Assembly (NCBI GenBank): GCA_016212965.1
Contig: JACRDA010000484.1
Coordinates: forward strand, 1 to 43,861
Source: Myxococcales bacterium
GTDB lineage: Bacteria > Myxococcota_A > Polyangia > Polyangiales > Polyangiaceae
Reading direction: 5' to 3'
Length of the DNA stretch: 43,861 bases
Shown: positions 26,317-35,733 of the stretch, piece after piece
How the letters are laid out: each line of letters begins with the position of its first letter
Numbering within the stretch: position 1 is the first letter of the stretch
Translations under genes and position numbers: made by a program
Notes under the pieces: model-generated
Database searches by the model: none
What the model was told of the DNA's origin: nothing
The model's input: the letters and a program-made list of their open reading frames with translations, nothing else

Positions 26317-26405
26317 GCGCGGGCGGACGCCGCGAACGCCGGCGCCGCCCGGGACGGCCCGAGCGCGCTTGACGGAGCGGCGCGCCCGGAGAAAGTTGAG
26401 GGACG

Positions 26406-27656
26406 GTGTCGAATCAAGCGCTCGTCCTGCCGACCGCCGCCGTCCTCGTGCAGCGCGCGGGGCTCGTGCGCTCAGCCGGGCGCGGTGCCGCGGTCGGCAG
26501 TGCCGCCGCGCTCGCCGGCACGATCGCCTTCGCCGCAGCGGGCGCGGCCGGGCCGGCGGTGGCGTTCGGCGCCGTTCACCTCGCGTCGCTCGCCGCGGCC
26601 GTGTTCCTGCTCGCGGCGCGGAGTCGCCCGCCGTCCGAGCAGCGCGGGCACCCCGGTCAGATCCGCGTCGGCGCCGGCGAGCTCGAGATCGCCACGGCCG
26701 CGCGCCACCACCGCTTCCCGACGACCGAGGTCGAGGGCGGCTGGATCGAGTGGCACGGCGCCTGGCCGTACGCGGTGATGCAGCTCCGCGATCGGTCACT
26801 CGTCTACGTGCAGACCCACACCCACGCGCAGGCGAGCGCCCTCATCGCCGCGACCGGTGCGCGCCAGCGGGCCGTGGCCATGCGCGCGCGCCGCTCGCGC
26901 ATCGACCACCCGCGGACCATCGGCTGTGTCGCGGTCGCCTCGGCGTACCTGTGTGTGCCCCTGCTCATCGGGGCGTTCTTCGTGCGCGCCGGGCGCGACA
27001 ACCCGATGCCGGCCATCGTGCTCGGCATCGTCGTGTTCGCGAGCCTCGCCATCGGCCTCTTGGCCCGCTTCCCGAGCACGCGCGTCGTGGTGGGCACGGA
27101 CGGCATCGAGCTCAAGCGCCCGCTGTCGCGCCGGCGCTTCATCCCCTACTCCGAGCTCACCCGTGTCACCCTCGAGGGCCCCACGATCCGGCCCTACCTG
27201 CGCTTCGAGCGCGCCCGCGAGGCCCCGATCGATCTGCGCGTGGCGAGCTACCTCGAGGGCGAGACCCTGTGCTCGCGCATCCGGGAGGCGATGGCGGGCG
27301 CCGGGACGCGCTCCACCTTCGACGTCGCGGCGCTCGACCGGGGCAGCCTGTCGCTCGGGGAGTGGCGCGCGAGCCTCGCGAGGCTCCTGGCGCGCTCGGC
27401 GGGCTACCGCCAGCGCGTCGTAGAGGCGCTCGATCTGGCCCAGGCGGCCGAGAGCGCCGCCGTGACGCCGTCGCGCCGCGTGGCCGCAGCGCTCGCCCTG
27501 TCGAGCTCCGGCGACGAGAACCTGCGCCAGCGGGTGCGCATCGCGGCCGAGGGCTGCGCCAACCCCGCGGTCAAGCGCGCGCTCCTCGCGGCGGCCGAGG
27601 GGGAGGTCGACGAGGCCACGCTCGAGCAGCTGAGCCGCGAAGAGGCGCGGGCCTGA
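26406..27656 (+). CDS. Membrane protein with PH-like soluble parts
   Basis: 416 residues from a GTG start. Two hydrophobic pairs, at about 28-72 and 172-222, suggest four membrane helices. Between and after them are beta-rich sections (GQIRVGAGELEIATAARHHRFP ... AYAVMQLRDRSLVYVQT; TRVVVGTDGIELKRPLSRRRFIPYSELTRVTLEG) that read like membrane-linked PH-type (bPH) domains. The C-terminal 110 residues are helical, with HEAT-like character (VAAALALSSSGDENLRQRVRIAAEGCANPAVKRALLAAA). Function unknown. It lies 68 bp before the next gene on the same strand. Confidence 0.7.
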   Translation: MSNQALVLPTAAVLVQRAGLVRSAGRGAAVGSAAALAGTIAFAAAGAAGPAVAFGAVHLASLAAAVFLLAARSRPPSEQRGHPGQIRVGAGELEIATAARHHRFPTTEVEGGWIEWHGAWPYAVMQLRDRSLVYVQTHTHAQASALIAATGARQRAVAMRARRSRIDHPRTIGCVAVASAYLCVPLLIGAFFVRAGRDNPMPAIVLGIVVFASLAIGLLARFPSTRVVVGTDGIELKRPLSRRRFIPYSELTRVTLEGPTIRPYLRFERAREAPIDLRVASYLEGETLCSRIREAMAGAGTRSTFDVAALDRGSLSLGEWRASLARLLARSAGYRQRVVEALDLAQAAESAAVTPSRRVAAALALSSSGDENLRQRVRIAAEGCANPAVKRALLAAAEGEVDEATLEQLSREEARA

Positions 27657-27725
27657 TACCCCGGGGGGCCGGCTGCGGCGCGAGCGGGGGAAGAGTTCGG
27701 GCGGCGCGCCGTATGTAGGCATGCC

Positions 27726-28493
27726 GTGCTCGCTCGGAGACAACTCGTCCGCTCGCAGCGACTCGTGCCCGGTCGGCGCAAGCGCGTGATCGAGGCCCTG
27801 TGCTTCGTGCGCGACTCGGCGCCGGCCATCGACCCGGACGAGCCGCTCGGGGGCCAGCTCTGGGGCACCGTGCGCACCCTCGCGGAGGGCGCGGCGCTGC
27901 TCGGACCGGGTGCCCTGCGCATCTTCCTCGCGCCGCTCGCCGGGCTCGCCCCTCGGGTGGTCCGTGAGCTCTCGGGGCGCCCGGCCCGCCACCGGACCGA
28001 GCCCGAGCTGTGCCTGCACCTGCTGTCGTTCCTCGAGCTGTGCCGGCTCGGCGGCTTCGCGCTACCGGCCGGGTCCGAGCGCGCCGAGCGCGCTGCCCTC
28101 CTCGAGCTCGGTCGCCACGGCCGGGCCCTCGACGAGACCGAGCACCTCGAGGCGTTGCTCCTCGCGCTCGCGGGCGGCGCGCTCGAGGCCCTGCCCGGGC
28201 TCGTCTTCGGCCGCCGGCCGGCCTGCCCTGCGCCGGGCACCGAGCCCCTGCACGACGCGGCGAGCTTCGCGAGGCTGCTCGCCATCGCCGTGCTCACCAA
28301 GGCCCCGCCCGCCGAGGTGCTGCCCGCCTGGCGGCGCTTCGTCGGCGCGTTCCCGGCCGCCGTCGGCCCCGGCCTGCTGCACTGGGGGCATCTGGTGCAC
28401 GCGGCAACGACCTACTACCGACACCTCGAGGGGCGTCCGGCGGCCGACGTCGTGCCCGCCCTGCACGCGCTCGTCGTCTCGACTCGAACCTAG
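27726..28493 (+). CDS. Hypothetical helical protein
   Basis: 255 residues from a GTG. Mostly predicted helix, no clear membrane span or signal peptide, although LLGPGALRIFLAPLAGLAPRVV is hydrophobic. Segments such as PELCLHLLSFLELCRLGGFALP and AASFARLLAIAVLTKAPPAEVLPAWRRFV give no family match that I know. Its stop TAG shares the CTAG tetranucleotide with the stop of the convergent glycosyltransferase gene. Confidence 0.6.
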   Translation: MLARRQLVRSQRLVPGRRKRVIEALCFVRDSAPAIDPDEPLGGQLWGTVRTLAEGAALLGPGALRIFLAPLAGLAPRVVRELSGRPARHRTEPELCLHLLSFLELCRLGGFALPAGSERAERAALLELGRHGRALDETEHLEALLLALAGGALEALPGLVFGRRPACPAPGTEPLHDAASFARLLAIAVLTKAPPAEVLPAWRRFVGAFPAAVGPGLLHWGHLVHAATTYYRHLEGRPAADVVPALHALVVSTRT

Positions 28494-29611
28494 CGTCCGA
28501 GCGCCTCGTCGTACACCGCCGCCGTGAGCGCGGCGCTGCGTTGCCACGTGAAGCCGCGGGCGCGCTCGAGCCCGCGCTGAGCCAGCTCGCGCCGCAGCCC
28601 GGGCAGGCAGAGCATGCGCCGCATCTGGCGGGCCATGTCCGGGACGTCGTCGGGGTCCGCGAGCAGGGCGGCGTCGCCGGCCACCTCCGCCATCGCGGAG
28701 CGATTCGAGGTGAGGACCGGGCAGCCACAGGCCATCGCCTCGAGCAGCGGCAGGCCGAAGCCCTCGACGCGCGAACAGAAGGCGAGGCAGGTCGCGGTGT
28801 GCAAGAGCGCCCGGAGATCCGCGTCGCTCACGTGGGGCAGCACGACGAGCTGCGGGCCGACGCCGAGGCGCCCGGCGAGCGCGACGATGCGGCGGCGCTC
28901 GCCGTAGCGCGCGACGATCACCATGCGCGCCGCGGGGCTGGCGGCGCGCGCCCGGGCAAAGGCGCGGAGCATGCCGCCCTGGTTCTTGTTGTGCGACAGG
29001 CCGCCGAGGGCGAGCACGAAGGGCGCGGAGCCGACGAGCACCGCCGCACGCCGCTCGGCCGCGGGCCGATCGCCGCAGGGCCGGAACTCGGGCCCCACGC
29101 CGTGGTGCACCACGCGCAGCTTGTCGCGGCAGAACGGGAAGCGCGCCGCGACCGCATCCGCCGTGGCCCGGCTCACCGCGATGAGCCGCCCGGCCCGGCG
29201 CAGCGACTCGGGAATGGCGACCCGGAAGAAGGCGTACTCCGCGCACCACACGGGGAAAGGACGGATCGACCCGCGCGCGCCCTCGAAGGGGATGAGGTCG
29301 TGCAGCGTCATCACCGTCGCGCAGCCGAGGCCGCGCGGCAGCACGTGGTACGCGCTGTGGAACAGATCCGCAGGCTCGGGCCCGAGGCACCGGGGCAGGA
29401 GCAGGGTCGAGCGCAGGCCGTAGGGCCACGCGTCGAAGCGCGCCACCCGGTCCGCAGCCAGAGCCCCCTCGTCGCCGGGCCTGCGGACCAGGAGCCGGAG
29501 GACGAGGTCGGGGCGGAGCGCCGCGAGCGCGCGAAAGAGGTCCGAGGTGTAGCGGCCGATGCCGCTCTGCCGAGCCCCGAGGTGGCGCGCGTCGAGCATC
29601 ACGGACGGCAT
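28490..29611 (-). CDS. GT4-type glycosyltransferase
   Basis: 373 residues of GT-B fold. The N-terminal half has LDARHLGARQSGIGRYTSDL, usual for mannosyl or rhamnosyl transferases of this group, and FHSAYHVLP / TLHDLIPFE. The C-terminal half has the donor-binding motif EGFGLPLLE (Glu283 to Glu291, E-x7-E) followed by AMACGCPVLTSNRSAMAEV. It transfers a sugar from a nucleotide donor to a glycan or lipid acceptor, probably on the cytoplasmic face of the inner membrane. No other polysaccharide gene is next to it, so the product is unknown. Its end overlaps the convergent gene by 4 bp. Confidence 0.9.
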   Translation of the reverse strand: MPSVMLDARHLGARQSGIGRYTSDLFRALAALRPDLVLRLLVRRPGDEGALAADRVARFDAWPYGLRSTLLLPRCLGPEPADLFHSAYHVLPRGLGCATVMTLHDLIPFEGARGSIRPFPVWCAEYAFFRVAIPESLRRAGRLIAVSRATADAVAARFPFCRDKLRVVHHGVGPEFRPCGDRPAAERRAAVLVGSAPFVLALGGLSHNKNQGGMLRAFARARAASPAARMVIVARYGERRRIVALAGRLGVGPQLVVLPHVSDADLRALLHTATCLAFCSRVEGFGLPLLEAMACGCPVLTSNRSAMAEVAGDAALLADPDDVPDMARQMRRMLCLPGLRRELAQRGLERARGFTWQRSAALTAAVYDEALGR

Positions 29612-29722
29612 GGGCGCGCCTGGCTCGTCACCACGACCTCGACCATCCTAGATCATCGAGCGCGGTTCCGGATCCGGCACGGCCTCCTTGCGCCTCACCG
29701 AGCTCCGTGGCTTACGGGAGGG

Positions 29723-30589
29723 ATGTCGCTCTGCGACCTACGGGACGGCCCCGACCCCCGCATCCTCGGCTGCATCCTCGGGCTCGGCCTTTCGGGCTGT
29801 GCTCCGGCGGCGCCGCCCCCACCCGTCGCCCCGCTGCCGGCGCCGCCCAGCGCCGCGCCGGCGCCCGTGCCCACGCCTCCCGACGCGCGCGAGGTGCCCG
29901 ATCCGGGTGGCGGCCCGCCGCGGCTCGCCGACGCGGAGACGGCGGCGCTGCGCGAGCGCTGCGCGCTCCTCGAGGCGCAGTCCTTCGCGGGCGTGCACGA
30001 CGCGCGGGTCGCGGTCGAGGAGGGCTACTACGCCGACCCGCGCGCGCAGCCGGACGACGCGGCCGCACTCGCGCTCGCGCTGAAGGCCGTCGCGCGGCCG
30101 CCGGACGGCATGCCCGCGGCCGATCACGCGGCCTGCGTCCCGATCTACCAGAAGCGCTTCGCGCGCCTGCTGTGGGAGCTCGAGCCCGCCGAGGACGCGG
30201 CGCGCGACGCCGTGAAGGCCTGCCAGCAGGCAGCGGCGAGCGCGCACGGCACCTCCCGCCCCGAGGACGAGCCGGGCGCCCCGCCCGGCGCCCCCTTCTG
30301 CCGCTCGGCGCGCCCCGTGCCGGCCGGCCTCGCCGAGCTGCCCTACGCGTCGACGGTCGCCGACTGGGACACGGACGGCTGGGGCTGCCTCGGTTTTCGC
30401 GTGCGTGCGACGCAGCCCTTCCAGCTCGCGTACACGAGCGACGCGCGCAGCTTCGCGTGCGTGGCGCGCTTCGAGCCGCGCCACGGCGGGCCCACGGTGG
30501 AGCTGCGCCTCGGGGGCGAGCTCGACCGCGGCGCACTGCGGCTCGACAAAGAGGTGGCGCGGCGGCGCATCGAGCTGCTCGCGCCCTGA
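29723..30589 (+). CDS. Lipoprotein of unknown function
   Basis: 288 residues from the ATG at 29723. Signal with CILGLGLSGC (Cys26), a Pro/Ala linker to about 60, then a helical middle (DAETAALRERCALLEAQSF, DDAAALALALKAVAR, YQKRFARLLWELEPAEDAARDAVKAC) and a beta-rich end (GWGCLGFRVRATQPFQLAYTS, GGPTVELRLGGELDRG). Several Cys may pair. Family not recognised. It is divergent from the glycosyltransferase gene and 56 bp upstream of the SulP gene, perhaps in one transcript with it. Confidence 0.7.
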   Translation: MSLCDLRDGPDPRILGCILGLGLSGCAPAAPPPPVAPLPAPPSAAPAPVPTPPDAREVPDPGGGPPRLADAETAALRERCALLEAQSFAGVHDARVAVEEGYYADPRAQPDDAAALALALKAVARPPDGMPAADHAACVPIYQKRFARLLWELEPAEDAARDAVKACQQAAASAHGTSRPEDEPGAPPGAPFCRSARPVPAGLAELPYASTVADWDTDGWGCLGFRVRATQPFQLAYTSDARSFACVARFEPRHGGPTVELRLGGELDRGALRLDKEVARRRIELLAP

Positions 30590-30645
30590 GAGCGCCACGA
30601 CGCACCGCGGTTCCGCTCCGGTCCGGGCCCCGCTAGGGTCCGAGC

Positions 30646-32460
30646 ATGTCCGACGGCGCGCGCGCTCGGCCCGGCTCGGCGCCCCCGGGGCTGCCGGAGG
30701 GTCCCGTGTCGGCGGCGGGCGTCGGCATCCCGCCGCAGCCCGCGCGCGGCGCGGCGTCGTGGCTGCCGGGGCTGTGGGTGGTGCGCCACTACCAGCGCGC
30801 CTGGCTCGCGAAGGACGTCGTGGCCGGCCTCGTGCTCTCGGCGTTGCTCGTGCCGGCGGGCATGGGCTACGCGACGGCGTCGGGCCTTCCCGCCGTCACC
30901 GGGCTCTACGCCACCATCGTGCCGCTCGTGGCGTACGCCGTCTTCGGGCCGTCGCGCATCATGGTGCTCGGGCCGGACTCGGGGCTCGCGGCGCTCGTCG
31001 CCGCGGCCGTGGTCGATCTCTCGGCCGGCGACCCGGAGCGGGCCGTCTCGCTCGCGTCGCTGCTCGCGATCCTGACGGGGCTGCTCTGCATCGGCGCGGG
31101 CTTCGCGCGGGCGGGCTTCCTCACCGATCTACTCTCGAAGCCGGTCCGCGTCGGCTACATGAACGGCATCGCGCTCACGGTCGTCGTGAGCCAGGCGCCC
31201 AAGCTGCTCGGCTTCTCGGTCAGCGCGACCGGCGTCGTCGACGGTGTCGCCGGTGCCGTCCAGGGGATCGGCGAGGGGCGCGTCAAGGTCGAGGCGCTCG
31301 CGATCGGCGGCGCCTCCCTCGCACTCATCCTCGGCCTGCGCGCCCTCGTGCCGAAGCTGCCCGGCGTCCTCTTCGCGGTCATCCTGGCCACGGTGGCGGT
31401 CGCCCTGCTCGGCTACGAGGAGCGCATCAGCGTCGTCGGCCCCGTGCCGCGCGGCGTGCCGCTACCGGCGCTCCCGGACGTAAGCCTGTCCGACGCTGGC
31501 AAGCTCGTCGTCGCCGCGGTCGGGATCGCGCTCGTGTCCTTCGCCGACACGAGCGTCTTGTCGCGCACCTACGCCGGCCGCGCCGGCTACCGCGTCGATC
31601 CGAACCGCGAGCTCATCGGCCTCGGCATCGCCAACCTGGCCGGCGGCTTCTTCCGCGGCTTCCCCGTGAGCAGCAGCTCCTCGCGCACGCCGGTCGCGGA
31701 GTCGGCCGGGTCGAAGACCCAGCTCACCGGCGTCGTCGGCGCGCTCGTCATCGTGCTCCTGCTCGTCGCGGCGCCCGGTCTCATCCGCCACATGCCGACG
31801 GCGGCGCTCGCGGCCGTGGTCATCGCCGCCGTCGTGCGGCTGTTCGATTTCCGCGCCCTCGCGGTCTTCTTCCGCGTCCGGCGCTCCGACTTCGTGCTGT
31901 CCATGCTCGCCTTCCTGGCGGTCGCCTCGCTGGGCGTCATCCCGGGCATCGCCGTGGCGGTCGGCGTCTCCTTGCTCGACTTCGTGCGCCGCGCGTGGTG
32001 GCCGCACGACGCCGTGCTCGGCCGCGCCGAGGGCGTGAAGGGCTACCACGACGTCACGCGCTATCCGGACGCGCGCCAGGTGCCGGGGCTGCTGCTCTAC
32101 CGCTGGGACGCGCCGCTCTTCTTCGCCAACGCCGACACCTTCCGCGGGCGCATCCTCGACAACGTCGACGGCGCACGCGAGCGCGTGCGCTGGGTCGTCG
32201 TCGCCGCCGAGCCCCTCACCGACGTCGACACGACCGCGGCCGAGATGATCCAGGAGCTCGACGGCGAGCTCGCGGCGCGCGGCGTCGAGCTCGCCTTCGC
32301 GGAGCTGAAGGATCCGGTCAAGGACCGGCTCCACCGCTACGGGCTGAAGGCCAAGATCGGCCACGACTTCTTCTTCCCCACCCTCGGCGTGGCCGTGAAG
32401 GCGTACCTCGAGCGGAACCGGGTGATCTGGGTCGACTGGGAGCACGGCGACGGCGGATGA
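30646..32460 (+). CDS. SulP-family anion transporter with STAS domain
   Basis: 604 residues. After an extended Pro/Ala N-terminus, the SLC26/SulP signature appears: KDVVAGLVLSALLVPAGMGYATASGLPAVTGLY (near 56-90), FGPSRIMVLGPDSGLAALVA and PVSSSSSRTPVAESAGSKTQ. Around 10-14 membrane helices cover 50-440. From about 480 on is a cytoplasmic STAS domain (LLYRWDAPLFFANADTFRGRI ... WVVVAAEPLTDVDTTA). It moves sulfate, bicarbonate or another inorganic anion across the inner membrane; substrate is not readable. No carbonic anhydrase or cys gene is adjacent. Confidence 0.92.
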   Translation: MSDGARARPGSAPPGLPEGPVSAAGVGIPPQPARGAASWLPGLWVVRHYQRAWLAKDVVAGLVLSALLVPAGMGYATASGLPAVTGLYATIVPLVAYAVFGPSRIMVLGPDSGLAALVAAAVVDLSAGDPERAVSLASLLAILTGLLCIGAGFARAGFLTDLLSKPVRVGYMNGIALTVVVSQAPKLLGFSVSATGVVDGVAGAVQGIGEGRVKVEALAIGGASLALILGLRALVPKLPGVLFAVILATVAVALLGYEERISVVGPVPRGVPLPALPDVSLSDAGKLVVAAVGIALVSFADTSVLSRTYAGRAGYRVDPNRELIGLGIANLAGGFFRGFPVSSSSSRTPVAESAGSKTQLTGVVGALVIVLLLVAAPGLIRHMPTAALAAVVIAAVVRLFDFRALAVFFRVRRSDFVLSMLAFLAVASLGVIPGIAVAVGVSLLDFVRRAWWPHDAVLGRAEGVKGYHDVTRYPDARQVPGLLLYRWDAPLFFANADTFRGRILDNVDGARERVRWVVVAAEPLTDVDTTAAEMIQELDGELAARGVELAFAELKDPVKDRLHRYGLKAKIGHDFFFPTLGVAVKAYLERNRVIWVDWEHGDGG

Positions 32461-32485
32461 CGCCCAGCGACGAGCCGACGTCGTC

Positions 32486-32866
32486 TCACGGCCCGACGCG
32501 CCCGAGCGAGCGTGTCGCGACGACCGCGAGGCCCTCCTCGCCGAGCAGCGCTTCCAAGAGCACTTCCCCCGCGCGCACGGGCGCGCGCACGCGCAGCCGG
32601 TGGATCGCGGCGACGGCCTCGAGCACGCGATCGCGCGGCACCGGCCGCGTCACCTTCACGGGCAGCCGGGCCGAGCGCGCGCCCTCGATGGCGACGGTGG
32701 TCGAGAGCTGCCGGCGCGGATCGATGAGCTCCTCGGCCGCGTACTTCGCGCCGCGGTCGCAGGTCGCGCCCGCGAGCTCGACGATGTCGCGCCCCTCGTG
32801 CGTCAGCCGCAGCGCGCAGCCGATGGGACACGCGATGCAGGTGAGCGTGGTCGTCACCGGGCTCAC
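32486..32866 (-). CDS. DUF1667 protein, last gene of flavoprotein module
   Basis: 126 residues. N-terminal Cys cluster TCIACPIGC (Cys10, Cys13, Cys17) and TCDRGAKYA (Cys36), then [15 protein letters not shown] and [14 protein letters not shown], the standard DUF1667 layout. The Cys set probably binds an Fe-S cluster or metal. The family is usually found after a GlpA-like dehydrogenase and a NAD(P)/FAD oxidoreductase, as here. Its GTG start overlaps the stop of the upstream gene as GTGA, so translation is coupled. Likely a small electron-transfer or assembly subunit; direct evidence for function is weak. Confidence 0.88.
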   Translation of the reverse strand: MSPVTTTLTCIACPIGCALRLTHEGRDIVELAGATCDRGAKYAAEELIDPRRQLSTTVAIEGARSARLPVKVTRPVPRDRVLEAVAAIHRLRVRAPVRAGEVLLEALLGEEGLAVVATRSLGRVGP

Positions 32867-34158
32867 GGCTCGGCTCCGGCGAGGTGCGGGCCCGCGGGCT
32901 CACCGAGGAGGTCGATGCGCAGGGCCTCGCCGTGGAAGCGGTCGAGGACATCGGGCTTGATGCGGAAGGTGATCATCTCGGCGGGCGTGACGAAGCCGAG
33001 CTTGCGACGCACGAGGTCGCCGACCCGGATGGCGGCCGGTCGCAGCGGCCGCTCGGAGCGCAGGTAGATCGTGTGCTCGCGCCCGGGCGCGAGCGTGTGC
33101 GGCACGCAGTAGCGGACGTTGTCGCCAGGCACGACGCGGATGTTGTCGCGCGGCCGCTTCACGCCCCCCGCGAGCTCGCCGGCGAAGCGCCCGGCGAGCA
33201 GCGCCTCCTCGGTGACGTAGTCGCAGAGATCGTGGACGTGGAGCACGTTGCCGCAGGCGAACACGCCGGGCAGGCTCGTCTCGAGGGTCGACGACACGCG
33301 CGGCCCCTGCGTCACGACGTCGAGCTCGACGCCGAGCCCCTGCGACAGCTCGTTCTCGGGCACGAGCCCGATCGACAGGAGCAGCGTGTCGCAGGCGACC
33401 TCCCGGCAGCGCGAGAGATCGGGGGCGAGGTCGGCCCCGACCGGCGCCACGGTGATCTTGTCGACCCGGTCCTGGCCGTGGATCTCGACCACCGTGGTCG
33501 ACAGGTGCAGCGGGATGCCGAAGTCCCCGAGGCACTGCACGACGTTGCGCGTGAGCCCGTTCGAGAAGGGCATGAGCTCGAACACCCCGACCACCTCGCA
33601 GCCCTCGAGCGTCAGGCGGCGCGCCATGATGAGGCCGATGTCGCCCGAGCCCAGAATGGCGACGCGCCGGCCCGGGAGCAGGCCCATCACGTTGACGAAG
33701 CGCTGGGCGAGGCCCGCCGTGAGCACGCCGGCAGGCCGGGTGCCGGGGATGTGGAGCGCGCCGCGCGTGCGCTCGCGGCAGCCCATCGCGAGCACCATCG
33801 CCCGCGAGCGCACCGTGCGGATGCCGTGGCCCTCGCGCATGACGCGGACGCGCCGCGTCCCGTCGCTGTCGAGGCCGGCGCCCGAGACGTAGGCCGAGCC
33901 CACGACGTCGATGTCTCGGTCGAGGGCGCGCGCCACGAAGCGCTCGGCGTACTCCGGCCCCGTCAGCTCCTCCTTGAAGTAGTGCAGGCCGAAGCCCGCG
34001 TGGATGCACTGCAGCAGGATCCCGCCCGCCTCGTCCTCGCGGTCCACGACGAGCACGCGCGTGGCGCCGGCGTCGCGCGCCCCGATCGCGGCCGCGAGCC
34101 CGGCCGGCCCGCCGCCGACCACCACCACGTCGTAGTCGCCCTCCATGCGGCCGAGCAC
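32863..34158 (-). CDS. FAD/NAD-linked oxidoreductase, middle gene of flavoprotein module
   Basis: 431 residues from the GTG at 34158. Two Rossmann folds: FAD site [15 protein letters not shown] near residue 10, and NAD(P) site [15 protein letters not shown] in the middle; [28 protein letters not shown] and [18 protein letters not shown] (ATG/GD-type flavin motif) complete the pyridine nucleotide-disulfide type layout. No CxxC redox disulfide is seen next to the FAD site; [11 protein letters not shown] has a single Cys. It probably passes electrons between the GlpA-like subunit and NAD or another carrier. A perfect AGGAGG lies 7 bases before the GTG and decides the start; the ATG at 34146 has no such site. 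It starts 2 bp after the upstream stop. Confidence 0.9.
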   Translation of the reverse strand: MLGRMEGDYDVVVVGGGPAGLAAAIGARDAGATRVLVVDREDEAGGILLQCIHAGFGLHYFKEELTGPEYAERFVARALDRDIDVVGSAYVSGAGLDSDGTRRVRVMREGHGIRTVRSRAMVLAMGCRERTRGALHIPGTRPAGVLTAGLAQRFVNVMGLLPGRRVAILGSGDIGLIMARRLTLEGCEVVGVFELMPFSNGLTRNVVQCLGDFGIPLHLSTTVVEIHGQDRVDKITVAPVGADLAPDLSRCREVACDTLLLSIGLVPENELSQGLGVELDVVTQGPRVSSTLETSLPGVFACGNVLHVHDLCDYVTEEALLAGRFAGELAGGVKRPRDNIRVVPGDNVRYCVPHTLAPGREHTIYLRSERPLRPAAIRVGDLVRRKLGFVTPAEMITFRIKPDVLDRFHGEALRIDLLGEPAGPHLAGAEP

Positions 34159-34160
34159 GG

Positions 34161-35603
34161 TCAGGCCTCCTGCTCCGCGCCCATCGGGAGCGCGATCCAC
34201 GAGCCGCCGCCGCGCTTGGTGACGGCGTGCAGCGGGACGCCGAGCCGCCGCGCCAGGATCTCCATCGCGCGCGGGGTGCAGAAGCCCCCCTGGCAGCGGC
34301 CCATCCCGGCGCGGGTGCGGAACTTGAGGCCGTCGAGCGTGCGCGCGCCGTGGTCGACCGCGTCGTCGATCTCGGCCTCGGTCACGAGCTCGCAGCGACA
34401 CACCACGCGCGCGAAGCGCGGGTCGCGCGCGGCAAGCGCCTCCTGAACCTCGGGCGCGAGGTGGGCGAAGCGCGCCGGGGCGCGAACCTCGGGCGCGAAG
34501 TCCGGCTTCGCGACGAGCGCGAGTCCCTCGGCCGCGAGGAGGTCGCGCACGTGCTCGGCGATGGCCGGCGCCGCGGTGAGCCCCGGCGACTGGATGCCCG
34601 CCACGTTGACGAAGCCGCGCACCGACGTCGGGCCGATGACGAAGTCGTTGCCGTCGGCCACGGCGCGCAGCCCGGCAAAGGCGGTGATGGCGTCGCGCGG
34701 GTCGATGCTCGGACAGAGCCGCCGCACGAACGCGAACACCTCTCGGGCGCCGCGCGCCGTCGTGGCGACGTCGTCGCGGTCGAGAACGTCCTCGGCGGTG
34801 GGGCCGACCATGATGGTGCCGTCGAAGGTGGGGATGATGAGCGTCCCCTTGGTCTTCGGGCTCGGCACGGGAAAGACGAGGCGCCGCACGAGCCCGAGGA
34901 GGCGCTTGTCGAGCATGTACTCCTCGCCCTTGCGCGGCGTGATGGTGAAGGTCGCTGCTCCGGCGAGCGCGGCGACACGGTCCGAGGCCACGCCGGCGCA
35001 GTTGAGGACGAAGCGACCGCGAAACACGCCCCGCGGGGTGTGCGCGGCGAGGCCGTCGCCGTCGGCCGCGAGCGCGGTGACCGGGCAGTCGACGGCGAGC
35101 TCGACGCCGTTCCGCGCTGCGCTCTCCACGAGCGCGAACACGAGCTCGTAGGGGTTGATGACGCCGGCGGACGGCGCGTGCAGGGCGCCCCGGAGCTCGC
35201 GCGACAGGTTCGGCTCCTCGCGGCGCAGCCGCGCCGGGTCCCACAGCTCGAGGCCCGGCACCCCCTTGGCGTCGCCCTGGGCCTTCAGCCGCTCGAGCGC
35301 CACGAGGTCGGCGGGCTCGAGCGCGACGTTGAGCTGGCCGATGCGGCGGAAGCCGAAGTGCAGCTCCGCCGCGAGCCGGTCGTAGAGGGCGTTGCCGCGC
35401 ACGACGAGGCGCCCCTTCAGGGTGGCGGACGAGGTGTCGTGACCGGGGTGGATGATGCCGCTGTTGGTCTTGCTCGTGCCGAAGCCGACCTCGGCCTGCC
35501 GCTCGAGCAGCGCGATGCGCAGGCGGAAGCGCGACAGCTCGCGCGCGATCGCGGCGCCCACCACCCCGCCCCCGATGACGACCACGTCGTAGCGCTCCGA
35601 CAT
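34161..35603 (-). CDS. GlpA-like FAD-dependent dehydrogenase with BFD-type [2Fe-2S] domain
   Basis: 480 residues. DAO fold with FAD motif [19 protein letters not shown] at the N-terminus, [14 protein letters not shown], and [20 protein letters not shown] near the end of the flavin domain. The last 83 residues carry CRC (Cys402, Cys404) and CQGGFC (Cys437, Cys442), the bacterioferritin-ferredoxin-type [2Fe-2S] site seen in anaerobic glycerol-3-phosphate dehydrogenase and its relatives. Probable substrate is sn-glycerol-3-phosphate or a 2-hydroxy acid; no glpK or glpF is here to settle it. GAGGAG lies 5 bases before the ATG. It is first of three tightly linked genes and diverges from the kinase gene at 35734. 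Confidence 0.88.
   Translation of the reverse strand: MSERYDVVVIGGGVVGAAIARELSRFRLRIALLERQAEVGFGTSKTNSGIIHPGHDTSSATLKGRLVVRGNALYDRLAAELHFGFRRIGQLNVALEPADLVALERLKAQGDAKGVPGLELWDPARLRREEPNLSRELRGALHAPSAGVINPYELVFALVESAARNGVELAVDCPVTALAADGDGLAAHTPRGVFRGRFVLNCAGVASDRVAALAGAATFTITPRKGEEYMLDKRLLGLVRRLVFPVPSPKTKGTLIIPTFDGTIMVGPTAEDVLDRDDVATTARGAREVFAFVRRLCPSIDPRDAITAFAGLRAVADGNDFVIGPTSVRGFVNVAGIQSPGLTAAPAIAEHVRDLLAAEGLALVAKPDFAPEVRAPARFAHLAPEVQEALAARDPRFARVVCRCELVTEAEIDDAVDHGARTLDGLKFRTRAGMGRCQGGFCTPRAMEILARRLGVPLHAVTKRGGGSWIALPMGAEQEA
34166..34171 (-). promoter_or_regulatory. Strong ribosome site AGGAGG for the middle flavoprotein gene
   Basis: AGGAGG on the minus strand lies 7 bases before the GTG at 34158 and inside the end of the upstream gene. 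It favours GTG over the later ATG at 34146. Confidence 0.8.
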
Positions 35604-35650
35604 GCGGCTCCTCGGTCGCCCGCGCGCGCGGCACGGCGCGGCCATCTTCA

Positions 35651-35708
35651 CACGTTGGCGCCGAAGCGCAACGGCCCCGCGTCCACGCGCGCCGCCGGCG
35701 CCAACGTG
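35651..35708. promoter_or_regulatory. 13-bp perfect inverted repeat between divergent flavoprotein and kinase genes
   Basis: CACGTTGGCGCCG (35651-35663) and CGGCGCCAACGTG (35696-35708) are exact reverse complements, 32 bp apart (45 bp centre to centre, a little over four helical turns). They occupy the 130-bp gap between the GlpA-like gene (start 35603) and the kinase gene (start 35734). Each arm also contains GGCGCC. The layout suits two binding sites of one regulator controlling both directions; the regulator is unknown. Confidence 0.65.
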
Positions 35709-35733
35709 AGGTAACCTGGGCCGGTCGAGTCCC

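Noticed and set aside
26370..26398. TTGACG and AAAGTT as a promoter for the gene at 26406
   Set aside because: The -10 matches at only two positions and would place the start almost on the GTG.
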